Below are positions 1 through 8,223 of a stretch of DNA of 64,000 bases, one piece after another. Under the pieces are notes generated by a model. The model was given only the letters and a program-made list of their open reading frames with translations. It made no database searches and had not been told where the DNA came from. Origin of the DNA: Maritalea mobilis (GTDB lineage: Bacteria > Pseudomonadota > Alphaproteobacteria > Rhodobacterales > Rhodobacteraceae); the NCBI RefSeq assembly GCF_019800885.1, contig NZ_JAHVKE010000001.1:1178001-1242000 (forward strand), written 5' to 3'. Positions within the stretch are counted from its first letter, which is position 1; each line of letters begins with the position of its first letter. The translations under genes and the position numbers were made by a program.

Positions 1-1241
1 TAAAAGCGTGGCCCGCCGATCACGCGGTAGGGCAGACCGATGGTCAGGAACCGATCCTCGAAGGCGCGCATCTGGTGGCTGGCGCGGACGAGAATCGCGA
101 TATCGTTGGGGCCGATCGGGTCCATGCCCCGGGTGCCCTGCCCCATCGCCTCGATCTCTTCGCCGATCCAGCGTGCCTCTTCCTCGCCGTCCCAATGGCC
201 GATCAGGCGGACCTTTTCGCCGTCCTCGCCCTCGGTCCAGAGCGTTTTGCCCAAGCGGCCCTTGTTGGCCTCGATCACGCCAGAAGCGGCCGCCAGGATA
301 TGCCCGGTCGAGCGATAATTCTGCTCCAGCCGCACCACCTTCGCGCCCGGAAAATCCTTTTCGAAGCGCAGGATGTTGCCCACCTCGGCCCCGCGCCAGC
401 CATAGATCGACTGGTCGTCGTCGCCCACGCAGCAGATGTTGGAATGCCCCTGCGCCAGCAGCCGCAGCCACAGGTATTGGGCGACGTTCGTATCCTGATA
501 CTCGTCCACGAGGATGTAGCGGAACCAGCGCTGGTATTGCGCCAGCAGGTCCTCGTTCCCCTGGAAAATGCGGATGACATGCAGCAGAAGGTCGCCGAAA
601 TCGACCGCGTTCAACTCGACCAGCCGCGCCTGGTACTGCGCGTAAAGCTCCGGCCCACGCCGGTTGAACGCCCCCGCATCCGCGGCCGGCACCTTGTCGG
701 GCGTCAGCGCGCGGTTTTTCCAGCCGTCGATGATGCCGGCCAGCTGCCGCGCGGGCCAACGTTTCTCATCAATGCCCGCGGCGTTGATCAACTGTTTCAT
801 CAGCCGAACCTGGTCATCGGTATCGAGGATCGTGAAATTCGATTTCAGGTCCACAAGCTCGGCGTGGCGGCGCAAGAGCTTCACGCAGATCGCGTGAAAG
901 GTGCCCAGCCACGGCATCCCCTCGACCGTCTGCCCCATCAGCGCGCCGATACGATTTTTCATCTCGCGCGCGGCCTTGTTGGTGAAGGTCACGGCCAGAA
1001 CTTCGTTCGGGCGGGCCGTCCCGGTGGCCAAAAGATGCGCGATCCGCGCGGTCAGCGCCTTGGTCTTGCCGGTGCCAGCCCCTGCCAGCATCAGGACCGG
1101 CCCCTCCATCTGCTCGACGGCCTCGCGCTGCGCGGGGTTCAGCCCGTCCAGATGCGGCATCGGGCGCGCCGCCATCGCGCGCGCGGACAGGGACGCGGCC
1201 GAGGCCGCCTCGAAAGCGTCGGAATCGTCGAAACTGCTCAT
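1..1241 (-). CDS. uvrD: UvrD/PcrA-type ATP-dependent DNA helicase (3' end outside window)
   Basis: Superfamily 1 DNA helicase that unwinds duplex DNA 3'-5' using ATP, in excision repair and replication restart. Reading the minus strand from the ATG at 1241 gives an open frame to the left edge, about 413 residues. Visible motifs in order: Walker A AGAGTGKT, motif Ia TFTNKAAREM, motif Ib GTFHAICV, Walker B LVDEYQDTN, motif III GDDDQSIYGWRGAE, and motif IV RLEQNYRST. The spacing matches the N-terminal half (domains 1A/1B and the start of 2A) of a roughly 750-residue UvrD. The C-terminus lies outside the window. It diverges from the 2-hydroxyacid dehydrogenase gene across about 140 bp. Confidence 0.95.
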   Translation of the reverse strand, partial: MSSFDDSDAFEAASAASLSARAMAARPMPHLDGLNPAQREAVEQMEGPVLMLAGAGTGKTKALTARIAHLLATGTARPNEVLAVTFTNKAAREMKNRIGALMGQTVEGMPWLGTFHAICVKLLRRHAELVDLKSNFTILDTDDQVRLMKQLINAAGIDEKRWPARQLAGIIDGWKNRALTPDKVPAADAGAFNRRGPELYAQYQARLVELNAVDFGDLLLHVIRIFQGNEDLLAQYQRWFRYILVDEYQDTNVAQYLWLRLLAQGHSNICCVGDDDQSIYGWRGAEVGNILRFEKDFPGAKVVRLEQNYRSTGHILAAASGVIEANKGRLGKTLWTEGEDGEKVRLIGHWDGEEEARWIGEEIEAMGQGTRGMDPIGPNDIAILVRASHQMRAFEDRFLTIGLPYRVIGGPRF

Positions 1242-1383
1242 GGGCTGATCATAGGTCGGACACCGCGCTTGTTAAAGGTTTGTTCGCAGATTGTTCCAAC
1301 CGCACTCAAATCCGGCGGAGGCAACAGGTTTTTCGATGGCTCGCCACTGGACAAGCGCGGCGCAAGACGATCATCTCGGCGTA

Positions 1384-2532
1384 ATGGACCTGCACAGCCG
1401 CTTTCCCGCCCTGTCCGATCTCAAGGCCCGCGCCCGTCGCCGCATTCCCCATTTCGTCTGGGAATATCTCGACAGCGCAACCGGGTCGGAAAAGATCACC
1501 GAGCGCAACCGCGCGGCGCTCGACAAGGTGCTGTTCCGCCCCGCGGCCCTGCGCGGCGAGATCACGCCAGACCTGTCCACCACGCTGTTCGGCGAAGATT
1601 TCCCGGCACCCTTCGGCATCGCACCGCTTGGCATGTCCGGCCTGATCTGGCCCGAGGCCGAGCGCATCCTTGCCCGCCACGCGGCCCGCGCGGGTATTCC
1701 CTACACGCTGTCCACCGTGGCGACGCGGACACCGGACGAGTTGAAGGGCCATATCGGAGACCATGGCTGGTTCCAGATGTACCCACCCAAATCGCCCGAG
1801 ATCCGCGACGACATGCTGCGCCGCGCGCGGGAGGCCGGGTTCAAGGCGCTGGTTCTGACCGTCGATGTGCCCGCTGCCTCGCGCCGCGAAAGGCAGACGC
1901 GGGGCGGGTTGGTCCAGCCCCCGCGCCTGACGCCGCGCCTGTTGTTGCAGGTTGCGCGCTGCCCGGCCTGGGCGCTCGGCATCCAGGCCAGCGGCATGCC
2001 TCGGATGCGGCTGATGGACTCCTATGCGGACCAGAAAAAGACCGGCCCCCTGCCCTCGACCGCGCATGTCGGCTACCTGCTGCGCGCGGCCCCGGATTGG
2101 GACTATGTCGCGGCGCTGCGCGACAGGTGGGACGGCCCGCTGATCCTGAAGGGCGTGATGGAGCCCGAGGTCGCCATCCGCGCCGCAGCCGAGGGTGTCG
2201 ATGCGGTCTGGGTCTCGAACCATGCCGGGCGGCAATTCGACGGCGCCCCGGCCTCGATCGACGTGTTACCCGAGATCCGCTCTGCGACCGATCTGCCGAT
2301 CCTGTTCGATAGCGGGATCGAAGGGGGGCTCGACATCATGAGAGCCCTCGCCACGGGCGCCGATTTCGTCATGATGGGCCGGCCCTGGCACTACGCGCTC
2401 GGCGCTTTGGGGCGGCAGGGGCCAGCGCACCTGCACGACATCCTCGCAAGGGACATGGTATCGAACATGGCGCAAATCGGTGCCCAGACCCTCGACGCGC
2501 TTGCCGCGCGCGGAATGCAACCCGCCGACTGA
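1384..2532 (+). CDS. lldD: FMN-dependent alpha-hydroxy-acid dehydrogenase (L-lactate dehydrogenase family)
   Basis: Oxidises an L-2-hydroxy acid (lactate or a close analogue) to the 2-oxo acid, passing electrons through FMN, usually to the quinone pool. The 382-residue barrel shows the family signatures APLGMSGL near the N-terminus, WFQMYP, the FMN-binding LKGVM lysine segment, and VSNHAGRQFD with the catalytic His and substrate Arg. The GADFVMMGRP phosphate loop is near the end. The frame stays open upstream, with other ATGs at 1291 and 1336. I chose 1384 because homologous proteins begin at MDLHSRFP, but no good ribosome site decides it and a GGAGG lies before 1336. The exact substrate is not readable from the sequence. 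Pyruvate carboxylase follows, which fits lactate feeding anaplerosis. Confidence 0.85.
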   Translation: MDLHSRFPALSDLKARARRRIPHFVWEYLDSATGSEKITERNRAALDKVLFRPAALRGEITPDLSTTLFGEDFPAPFGIAPLGMSGLIWPEAERILARHAARAGIPYTLSTVATRTPDELKGHIGDHGWFQMYPPKSPEIRDDMLRRAREAGFKALVLTVDVPAASRRERQTRGGLVQPPRLTPRLLLQVARCPAWALGIQASGMPRMRLMDSYADQKKTGPLPSTAHVGYLLRAAPDWDYVAALRDRWDGPLILKGVMEPEVAIRAAAEGVDAVWVSNHAGRQFDGAPASIDVLPEIRSATDLPILFDSGIEGGLDIMRALATGADFVMMGRPWHYALGALGRQGPAHLHDILARDMVSNMAQIGAQTLDALAARGMQPAD

Positions 2533-2619
2533 CCGCGTGCCCGCGACTTCTATGCAGTTGCCCGAACCCGTCACGCCGCTTACACATTCTGCATCTGCGA
2601 GATGGAGGCCTGCGCCCAA

Positions 2620-5600
2620 ATGACTGATTTCAAGAAGATCCTCATCGCGAACCGCGGCGAAATCGCCATTCGCGTGATGCGCGCGGCCAACGAGTTGGGC
2701 AAACGCACCGTCGCCATTTACGCCGACGAGGACAAGCTGAGCCTGCACCGCTTCAAGGCGGACGAGGCCTACAAGATCGGCGAAGGCCTTGGTCCCGTCG
2801 CGGCCTATCTCTCGATCCCGGAAATCATCCGCGTGGCCAAGATGGCGGGCGCCGATGCGATCCATCCGGGCTATGGCCTTCTGTCCGAAAACCCCGATTT
2901 CGTGGATGCCTGTACCGAGGCTGGAATCACCTTCATCGGTCCCAAGGCCGAGACGATGCGCAAACTGGGCGACAAGGCCAGCGCGCGCAAAGTGGCCATC
3001 GAGGCGGGCGTCCCGGTGATCCCGGCAACCGAGGTTCTAGGCGACGACATGGACGTCATCCGTGCCGAGGCTGACACCATCGGGTATCCGCTGATGCTCA
3101 AGGCCAGCTGGGGCGGCGGCGGACGCGGCATGCGCCCGATCCACAGCGCCGACGAGCTCGAGGAAAAGGTGCGCGAAGGCCGCCGCGAGGCCGAGGCCGC
3201 CTTTGGCAACGGCGAGGGCTATCTCGAAAAGATGATCACCCGCGCCCGCCACGTCGAGGTGCAGATCCTCGGCGACAAGGAAGGCAATATCTATCACCTC
3301 TACGAACGCGACTGCTCGGTGCAGCGCCGCAACCAGAAGGTGGTGGAGCGCGCGCCCGCCCCGTACCTCAGCGAGACGCAACGCGAAGAGATCTGCCGCC
3401 TCGGCAAAAAGATCTGTGAGCACGTGAATTACGAATGCGCAGGCACAGTCGAGTTCCTGATGGATATGGACACCGGCGCCTTCTACTTCATCGAGGTGAA
3501 CCCGCGCGTGCAGGTGGAACACACCGTGACCGAGGAAGTCACCGGCATCGATATCGTGCGCGCCCAGATCCTGATCGCCGAGGGCAAGTCGCTGACCACG
3601 GCGACGGGCGTGGCAAGCCAGTATGACGTCACGCTCGATGGCCACGCCATTCAGTGCCGCGTGACGACCGAGGACCCGACCAACAACTTCATCCCCGACT
3701 ATGGCCGCATTACCGCCTATCGCGGCGCGACGGGCATGGGCATTCGCCTCGATGGCGGCACGGCCTATTCCGGCGCGGTCATCACGCGCTACTACGACAG
3801 CCTTCTTGAAAAGGTCACGGCCTGGGCCCCGACGCCCGAGGCCGCCATCGCCCGGATGGACCGCGCCCTGCGCGAGTTCCGCATCCGCGGGGTCAGCACG
3901 AATATCGATTTCGTCATCAACCTGCTGAAACACCCGACCTTCCTGAACTACCAGTACACGACCAAGTTCATCGACGAGACCGAGGAACTGTTCGACTTCC
4001 GCCCGCGCCGGGACCGGGCGACGCGCATCCTGCGCTACATCGCGGACATCACCGTAAACGGGCATCCCGAAACAGCGGGCCGCCCCCTGCCCCCGGCCGA
4101 GGCGAAACCGCCCAAACCGCCCGCTCTGCGGGTCGAGACGCCGCCGGCAGGTACGCTGCAATTGCTTGAAGAGAAGGGCGCCAAAGCCGTTGCCGATTGG
4201 ATGAAGGCGCAGGACCGGCTGCTGATCACCGACACCACGATGCGGGACGGGCACCAGTCGCTGCTGGCCACGCGGATGCGCTCGATCGACATGATCAAGG
4301 CCGCGCCTGTCTACGCGGCAAACCTGCCCGAGCTGTTCAGCGTGGAATGCTGGGGCGGTGCCACCTTCGACGTGGCCTACCGCTTCTTGCAGGAATGCCC
4401 TTGGCAGCGCCTACGCGACATCCGCGCGGCCATGCCCAACATCATGACGCAGATGCTGCTGCGCGCCTCGAACGGGGTGGGCTACACCAACTACCCGGAC
4501 AACGTGGTGCAGGGCTTCGTCGCGCAGGCCGCCGAAAGCGGCGTCGATGTGTTCCGTGTTTTCGACAGCCTGAACTGGGTCGAGAACATGCGCGTCGCCA
4601 TGGATGCCGTGGTCGAGTCCGGCAAGATCTGCGAAGGCACGATCTGCTACACCGGCAACGTGATGGACCCGGATCGCGCCAAGTATGACGTGAAATACTA
4701 CGTCGCCATGGCGAAAGAGCTGGAAAAGGCCGGCGCGCATGTGCTTGGGCTCAAGGACATGGCGGGGCTTCTGAAACCCTCGGCCGCCGAGGTTCTGATT
4801 CCGGCTCTTAAGGATGCGGTCGATCTGCCGATCCATTTCCACACGCATGACACGGCGGGCGTCGCCTGCGGCACGATCCTTGCCGCGTCGCGCGCCGGGG
4901 TGGACGCGGTCGATTGCGCGATGGACGCGCTGTCTGGCAACACCAGCCAGGCGACGCTCGGGACGGTCGTCGAGGCGCTGCGCCACACCGACCGCGACAC
5001 CGGCCTAGACATCGCGGCGATCCGCGAGATCAGCGACTACTGGGAGGCCGTGCGCACGCAATACGCCGCCTTCGAGTCCGGCCTTCAGGCCCCCGCCTCC
5101 GAGGTCTACCTGCACGAGATGCCGGGCGGCCAGTTCACCAACCTCAAGGCGCAGGCGCGCTCGATGGGGCTGGAAGATCGCTGGCACGAGGTCGCGCAGA
5201 TGTACGCTGACGTGAACCAGATGTTCGGCGATATCGTGAAGGTCACGCCGTCGTCCAAGGTGGTGGGCGACATGGCGTTGATGATGGTCAGCCAAGGCCT
5301 GACCCGCGCCGATGTCGAGGACCCCAAGAAAGACGTCTCTTTCCCCGACAGCGTGATCGACATGATGCGCGGCAATCTCGGCCAGCCGCCGGGCGGCTTC
5401 CCCGATGCGATCGTGAAAAAGGTGCTCAAGGGCGAAAAGCCCCAGACGGACCGGCCCGGCAAGCACCTCGACCCGGTGGACCTGGAAAAGACCCGGGCCG
5501 ATCTGGAAGACCAGCTCGAGGTCGCGATCGATGGCGAGGACCTCATGGGGTATCTCATGTATCCCAAGGTCTTCACCGACTACACCAACCGCCACAAGGA

Positions 5601-6063
5601 TTACGGTCCTGTTCGCACCCTGCCCACCAAGACCTTCTTCTACGGTATGGAACCGGGCGAAGAGATCGAGGCCGAGATCGACCCGGGAAAGACTCTGGTG
5701 ATCCAGTTGCAGGCCGTGGGCGAGACCACCGACGATGGCGAGGTGAAGGTGTTTTTCGAATTGAACGGCCAGCCGCGCACCATCCGCGTGCCGAACCGCA
5801 AGGCGGCGGCCACGCAAGCGAAGCGGCCCAAGGCCGAGACCGGCAACGCCGCCCATGTCGGTGCGCCGATGCCCGGTGTGGTCGCCTCGATCAGCACCTC
5901 GGCAGGCCAGGTGGTCACGAAGGGCGATCTGCTGATGACAATCGAAGCGATGAAGATGGAAACCGGCATTCACGCCGACCGCGACGCGGTGGTCAAGGCG
6001 GTCCATGTCACCGCCGGTGCCCAGATCGACGCCAAGGACCTGTTGGTGGAATTCGAAGCGTAA
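2620..6063 (+). CDS. pyc: Pyruvate carboxylase
   Basis: Biotin-dependent, ATP-driven carboxylation of pyruvate to oxaloacetate, the main anaplerotic step. The 1147-residue single-chain enzyme has the usual domain order: biotin carboxylase at about 1-450 (IANRGEIA start, ATP-grasp glycine loop near 165), carboxyltransferase from about 535 (TTMRDGHQSLLATR) to 1000, then a C-terminal biotin carrier domain. The biotinylated lysine, in EAMKMET, is residue 1112. The start at 2620 is supported by GGAGG at 2604-2608; the ATG at 2602 overlaps that site. Full family length with no lesion. A strong terminator follows, so it is probably monocistronic. Confidence 0.97.
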   Translation: MTDFKKILIANRGEIAIRVMRAANELGKRTVAIYADEDKLSLHRFKADEAYKIGEGLGPVAAYLSIPEIIRVAKMAGADAIHPGYGLLSENPDFVDACTEAGITFIGPKAETMRKLGDKASARKVAIEAGVPVIPATEVLGDDMDVIRAEADTIGYPLMLKASWGGGGRGMRPIHSADELEEKVREGRREAEAAFGNGEGYLEKMITRARHVEVQILGDKEGNIYHLYERDCSVQRRNQKVVERAPAPYLSETQREEICRLGKKICEHVNYECAGTVEFLMDMDTGAFYFIEVNPRVQVEHTVTEEVTGIDIVRAQILIAEGKSLTTATGVASQYDVTLDGHAIQCRVTTEDPTNNFIPDYGRITAYRGATGMGIRLDGGTAYSGAVITRYYDSLLEKVTAWAPTPEAAIARMDRALREFRIRGVSTNIDFVINLLKHPTFLNYQYTTKFIDETEELFDFRPRRDRATRILRYIADITVNGHPETAGRPLPPAEAKPPKPPALRVETPPAGTLQLLEEKGAKAVADWMKAQDRLLITDTTMRDGHQSLLATRMRSIDMIKAAPVYAANLPELFSVECWGGATFDVAYRFLQECPWQRLRDIRAAMPNIMTQMLLRASNGVGYTNYPDNVVQGFVAQAAESGVDVFRVFDSLNWVENMRVAMDAVVESGKICEGTICYTGNVMDPDRAKYDVKYYVAMAKELEKAGAHVLGLKDMAGLLKPSAAEVLIPALKDAVDLPIHFHTHDTAGVACGTILAASRAGVDAVDCAMDALSGNTSQATLGTVVEALRHTDRDTGLDIAAIREISDYWEAVRTQYAAFESGLQAPASEVYLHEMPGGQFTNLKAQARSMGLEDRWHEVAQMYADVNQMFGDIVKVTPSSKVVGDMALMMVSQGLTRADVEDPKKDVSFPDSVIDMMRGNLGQPPGGFPDAIVKKVLKGEKPQTDRPGKHLDPVDLEKTRADLEDQLEVAIDGEDLMGYLMYPKVFTDYTNRHKDYGPVRTLPTKTFFYGMEPGEEIEAEIDPGKTLVIQLQAVGETTDDGEVKVFFELNGQPRTIRVPNRKAAATQAKRPKAETGNAAHVGAPMPGVVASISTSAGQVVTKGDLLMTIEAMKMETGIHADRDAVVKAVHVTAGAQIDAKDLLVEFEA

Positions 6064-6090
6064 GCGCGCCGGACATTTCGCGAAAAAATC

Positions 6091-6122
6091 GGCCGCTGCG
6101 ATCCTCTCGCAGCGGCCTTTTT
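6091..6122 (+). terminator. Rho-independent terminator of pyc
   Basis: A perfect 10-bp stem (GGCCGCTGCG with CGCAGCGGCC) and a 7-base loop, followed directly by five T. It starts 27 bases after the pyc stop codon. The A-run at 6083-6088 on the other side could also let it stop transcription arriving from the minus strand. Confidence 0.9.
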
Positions 6123-6153
6123 CATGCGATCGATGCGACCGAACAGGGCGTGG

Positions 6154-6390
6154 TCATGCGGGGAACAGACCACCTTCGCGGGCGGCGGCGAGTTCATCAG
6201 CGTCGATAGCGCCGTCCGCGTTCGCGTCGGCCTCGTCGAACAGCTCCTGCGTCAGATCGGGATAAGCCGCGAGCATCTCCTCATAGGAATATGCGCCATC
6301 CCCGTCGGTGTCTTCCAACATGGTTTGCGCAACAGCAGCGATACCCGTGAATGCCATGGTGGCAACGAGCGGCAGAAAGAAGCGTGTCAT
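6154..6390 (-). CDS. Small exported EF-hand calcium-binding protein
   Basis: A 78-residue protein starting MTRFFLPLVATMAFTG, with a signal peptide of about 21 residues (AVAQ cleavage region). The mature part carries two EF-hand loops, DTDGDGAYSYEE and DANADGAIDADE, each with acidic ligands at positions 1, 3, 5 and 12. It is therefore likely to bind Ca2+ in the periplasm. The open frame extends nine codons upstream, but that part would interrupt a good signal sequence and overlaps the leader, so I use 6390. Two hairpins lie in the leader. The role is unknown; small EF-hand proteins of this kind are common in Rhodobacteraceae. Confidence 0.8.
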   Translation of the reverse strand: MTRFFLPLVATMAFTGIAAVAQTMLEDTDGDGAYSYEEMLAAYPDLTQELFDEADANADGAIDADELAAAREGGLFPA

Positions 6391-6406
6391 TTTCGGGTCC
6401 AGAAAT

Positions 6407-6449
6407 GCGGCCCACATGCGGGCCGCGAGCCGAAGGCACCATGCCTTCG
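6407..6449 (-). promoter_or_regulatory. Two adjacent hairpins in the leader of the EF-hand gene
   Basis: Two perfect inverted repeats sit side by side upstream of the EF-hand start. GCGGCCC/GGGCCGC is at 6407-6426 with a 6-base loop, and CGAAGGCA/TGCCTTCG is at 6431-6449 with a 3-base loop. The first ends 17 bases before the start codon. If transcribed they could control translation or mRNA stability. An AT-rich stretch at 6454-6463 lies further upstream and could hold the promoter. Confidence 0.45.
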
Positions 6450-6532
6450 CGACTGAATATATTTGCCGACATTCTTACGCAGAAGAGACCGCCACTTTGG
6501 TTACATCAATGTGATCGACCGGCCTGGAACCG

Positions 6533-7483
6533 CTACTCGATCCGGAATTCGGCGACCTTGTCCGACAGATAATAGACCCGGTAGACACCCGGCTCGGCGC
6601 GACCGAGGAAGTAGAGTGTGAAGTCCGAACCGCGCGGCTGGTCCTCCCAACTGATCGAGGTGGACCAGTGGACGCGGTAGGATCGCCCGGTTTCATACCC
6701 CACCGGCATGAGCGGCAGGCCATCCGGTCCCGTCACCCCGATCCAGTCCGAGTAGAAGAAGAACTGGTTTTCACCCGCCTGCGCATCGGTGTCAGTGGAC
6801 ATCGCCGGGGTCAGGGTGAGGTCGACCTGCATCAATCGACCCGGGCCGGTCGGTCGGATCGTTCCGGGCACGTCCTGCCCATTGAAACGCTCTTCCAGCG
6901 TCAGCATGTCGGTCACGCCCACGCCCGACACCGCCATCGACAAGGTCGCGGCGGGCCGCAAGACGCTGGTCACTTCGACATCGAGATCCAAGGGTACGTT
7001 CAGGACATTGCCATCCTCGGGGTCGCCGATCTGCATCGTGGCACTGGTCACCCCTTGCGGCACGACCCAGACGGCATCCAGAAAGGCCTGCTCGGTCTCG
7101 GCCGGGAAATCCCGGGGGCGGCGGGCATAGATCGACGTGGCGCCCGGTTCATAGACCGGCATGTGGTCGAAATGCCCGATTGCGCGCAAGCCTTCTTCGG
7201 CGCCCGGAAGCATGAGCAGAATGTCGGACGAGTTGATCGAAACGCGGTCCACCTCGTCGGAGAAGGCCACGTCGAACACCATGCGGATATGGAAATAGTC
7301 CGCCTCGTCTCCCGAGCGGTGCACATGGGTGGCGCAGCAGAAAATGCCGCTGTCGCCCGAGAAATTGGGGATCGCGTCGTAGCGTTGAACAGTGATGGCG
7401 TTCGGGTTGAGCAGGGATTGCGCCATGCCCATAGCAGGAACAAGCGACAACGCAGCGGCCAATATCGTTTTCGAGAAATTCAT
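6533..7483 (-). CDS. Exported protein of unknown function
   Basis: A 316-residue protein that I do not recognise. The start at 7483 is set by AGGAGG seven to eight bases upstream, and a clear signal peptide follows (MNFSKTILAAALSLVPAMGMAQS). The mature chain is rich in acidic residues and beta-type segments, with a CC pair near the N-terminus (FCCATHVH) and no membrane helix. That suggests a soluble periplasmic or secreted beta-rich protein. A downstream gene in the same direction is the EF-hand protein, about 140 bp away. Two palindromes lie upstream. No enzyme motif is visible and I assign no function. Confidence 0.75.
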   Translation of the reverse strand: MNFSKTILAAALSLVPAMGMAQSLLNPNAITVQRYDAIPNFSGDSGIFCCATHVHRSGDEADYFHIRMVFDVAFSDEVDRVSINSSDILLMLPGAEEGLRAIGHFDHMPVYEPGATSIYARRPRDFPAETEQAFLDAVWVVPQGVTSATMQIGDPEDGNVLNVPLDLDVEVTSVLRPAATLSMAVSGVGVTDMLTLEERFNGQDVPGTIRPTGPGRLMQVDLTLTPAMSTDTDAQAGENQFFFYSDWIGVTGPDGLPLMPVGYETGRSYRVHWSTSISWEDQPRGSDFTLYFLGRAEPGVYRVYYLSDKVAEFRIE

Positions 7484-7527
7484 GAAATCCTCCTGGCAAT
7501 ATGCGGATCGACTGTGCGCCCCCCGAT

Positions 7528-7578
7528 CTTGATCGGTCAAGCACGCCAATCCTGCACATGCGTGGATCACGATCGTGA
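7528..7578. promoter_or_regulatory. Two palindromes upstream of the exported-protein gene; rest of the gap is empty
   Basis: The 7484-7892 gap has no convincing gene. Within it are CTTGA-TCGG-TCAAG at 7528-7541 and the 12-base perfect palindrome TCACGATCGTGA at 7567-7578, both upstream of the minus-strand start at 7483. They are candidate operator sites, but I recognise no regulator consensus. The remaining bases up to the tRNA show nothing beyond a weak promoter-like pair for the tRNA (TTGCGC at 7851, TATAGA at 7872). Confidence 0.3.
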
Positions 7579-7892
7579 CCGCACTGGGGGCAAATGCGCC
7601 CCGGGGACCTGCCGCGACGCCGGGTCCCCTCCGCTTTCGCGGGTGGTGCCGGAAAACCGCTTTTCAGGGCGCATGAATGTCCGAGACCCAATCGCCCGCA
7701 AGAGACTCAGGCGCCAGCAAGCCACAGCGCCGCCGGGCGGCGGCACGAGAGCGCCCAAGACACGCCCGCAGGAAAATTGTTATTTATCATGACGTTGCGA
7801 AAGGTTCGGCGAAGAAATCGCGCGAAATGCAAAAATGGGAAAATCCCCTCTTGCGCCCCGGAAAAACTCTTTATAGATACACGCCTCACAGA

Positions 7893-7967
7893 GCGGGTGT
7901 AGCTCAGGGGTAGAGCATTACCTTGCCAAGGTAAGGGTCGTGAGTTCGAATCTCATCACCCGCTCCA
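7893..7967 (+). tRNA. tRNA-Gly (anticodon GCC)
   Basis: A complete 75-base cloverleaf including the encoded CCA. The 7-bp acceptor stem pairs GCGGGTG with CACCCGC. The anticodon stem is TTACC/GGTAA around loop TTGCCAA, with GCC at 7925-7927. The T arm is GTGAG-TTCGAAT-CTCAT. All arms pair fully, and T8 and the GG of the D loop are present. Confidence 0.97.
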
Positions 7968-7969
7968 AT

Positions 7970-7992
7970 TTCTCCGACGACCCATCGGAGAA
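7970..7992 (+). terminator. Hairpin after tRNA-Gly
   Basis: TTCTCCGA and TCGGAGAA pair over 8 bp around a 7-base loop, beginning three bases after the tRNA. There is no T tract behind it, so it may be a processing or weak termination structure rather than a classical terminator. Confidence 0.45.
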
Positions 7993-8223
7993 CCGCACTC
8001 AAGCCGAAAATCGATGTTCGCAGTAGAGTATATCCCCACCTTGGGGGGCCCTCGCCGTGTGCGTCTGTGGGCGTGTTGCAACTATGCGCCGGCCTTTTGA
8101 CGCTTTCCAAGGCGCGGCTGTGCCTTTTCGCCGTGTACAGGCTACACATGACACCGGAAGCGTTGCGCGAGCCTTTTCGAAGGGACAGCTTTCTGCGGCG
8201 CGTCACACGGGGAAACTGTCCGA

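Noticed and set aside
75-2312. A 745-codon plus-strand frame spanning the helicase and the hydroxyacid dehydrogenase.
   Set aside because: It is antisense to UvrD motifs and out of frame with the dehydrogenase, and has no protein-like features.
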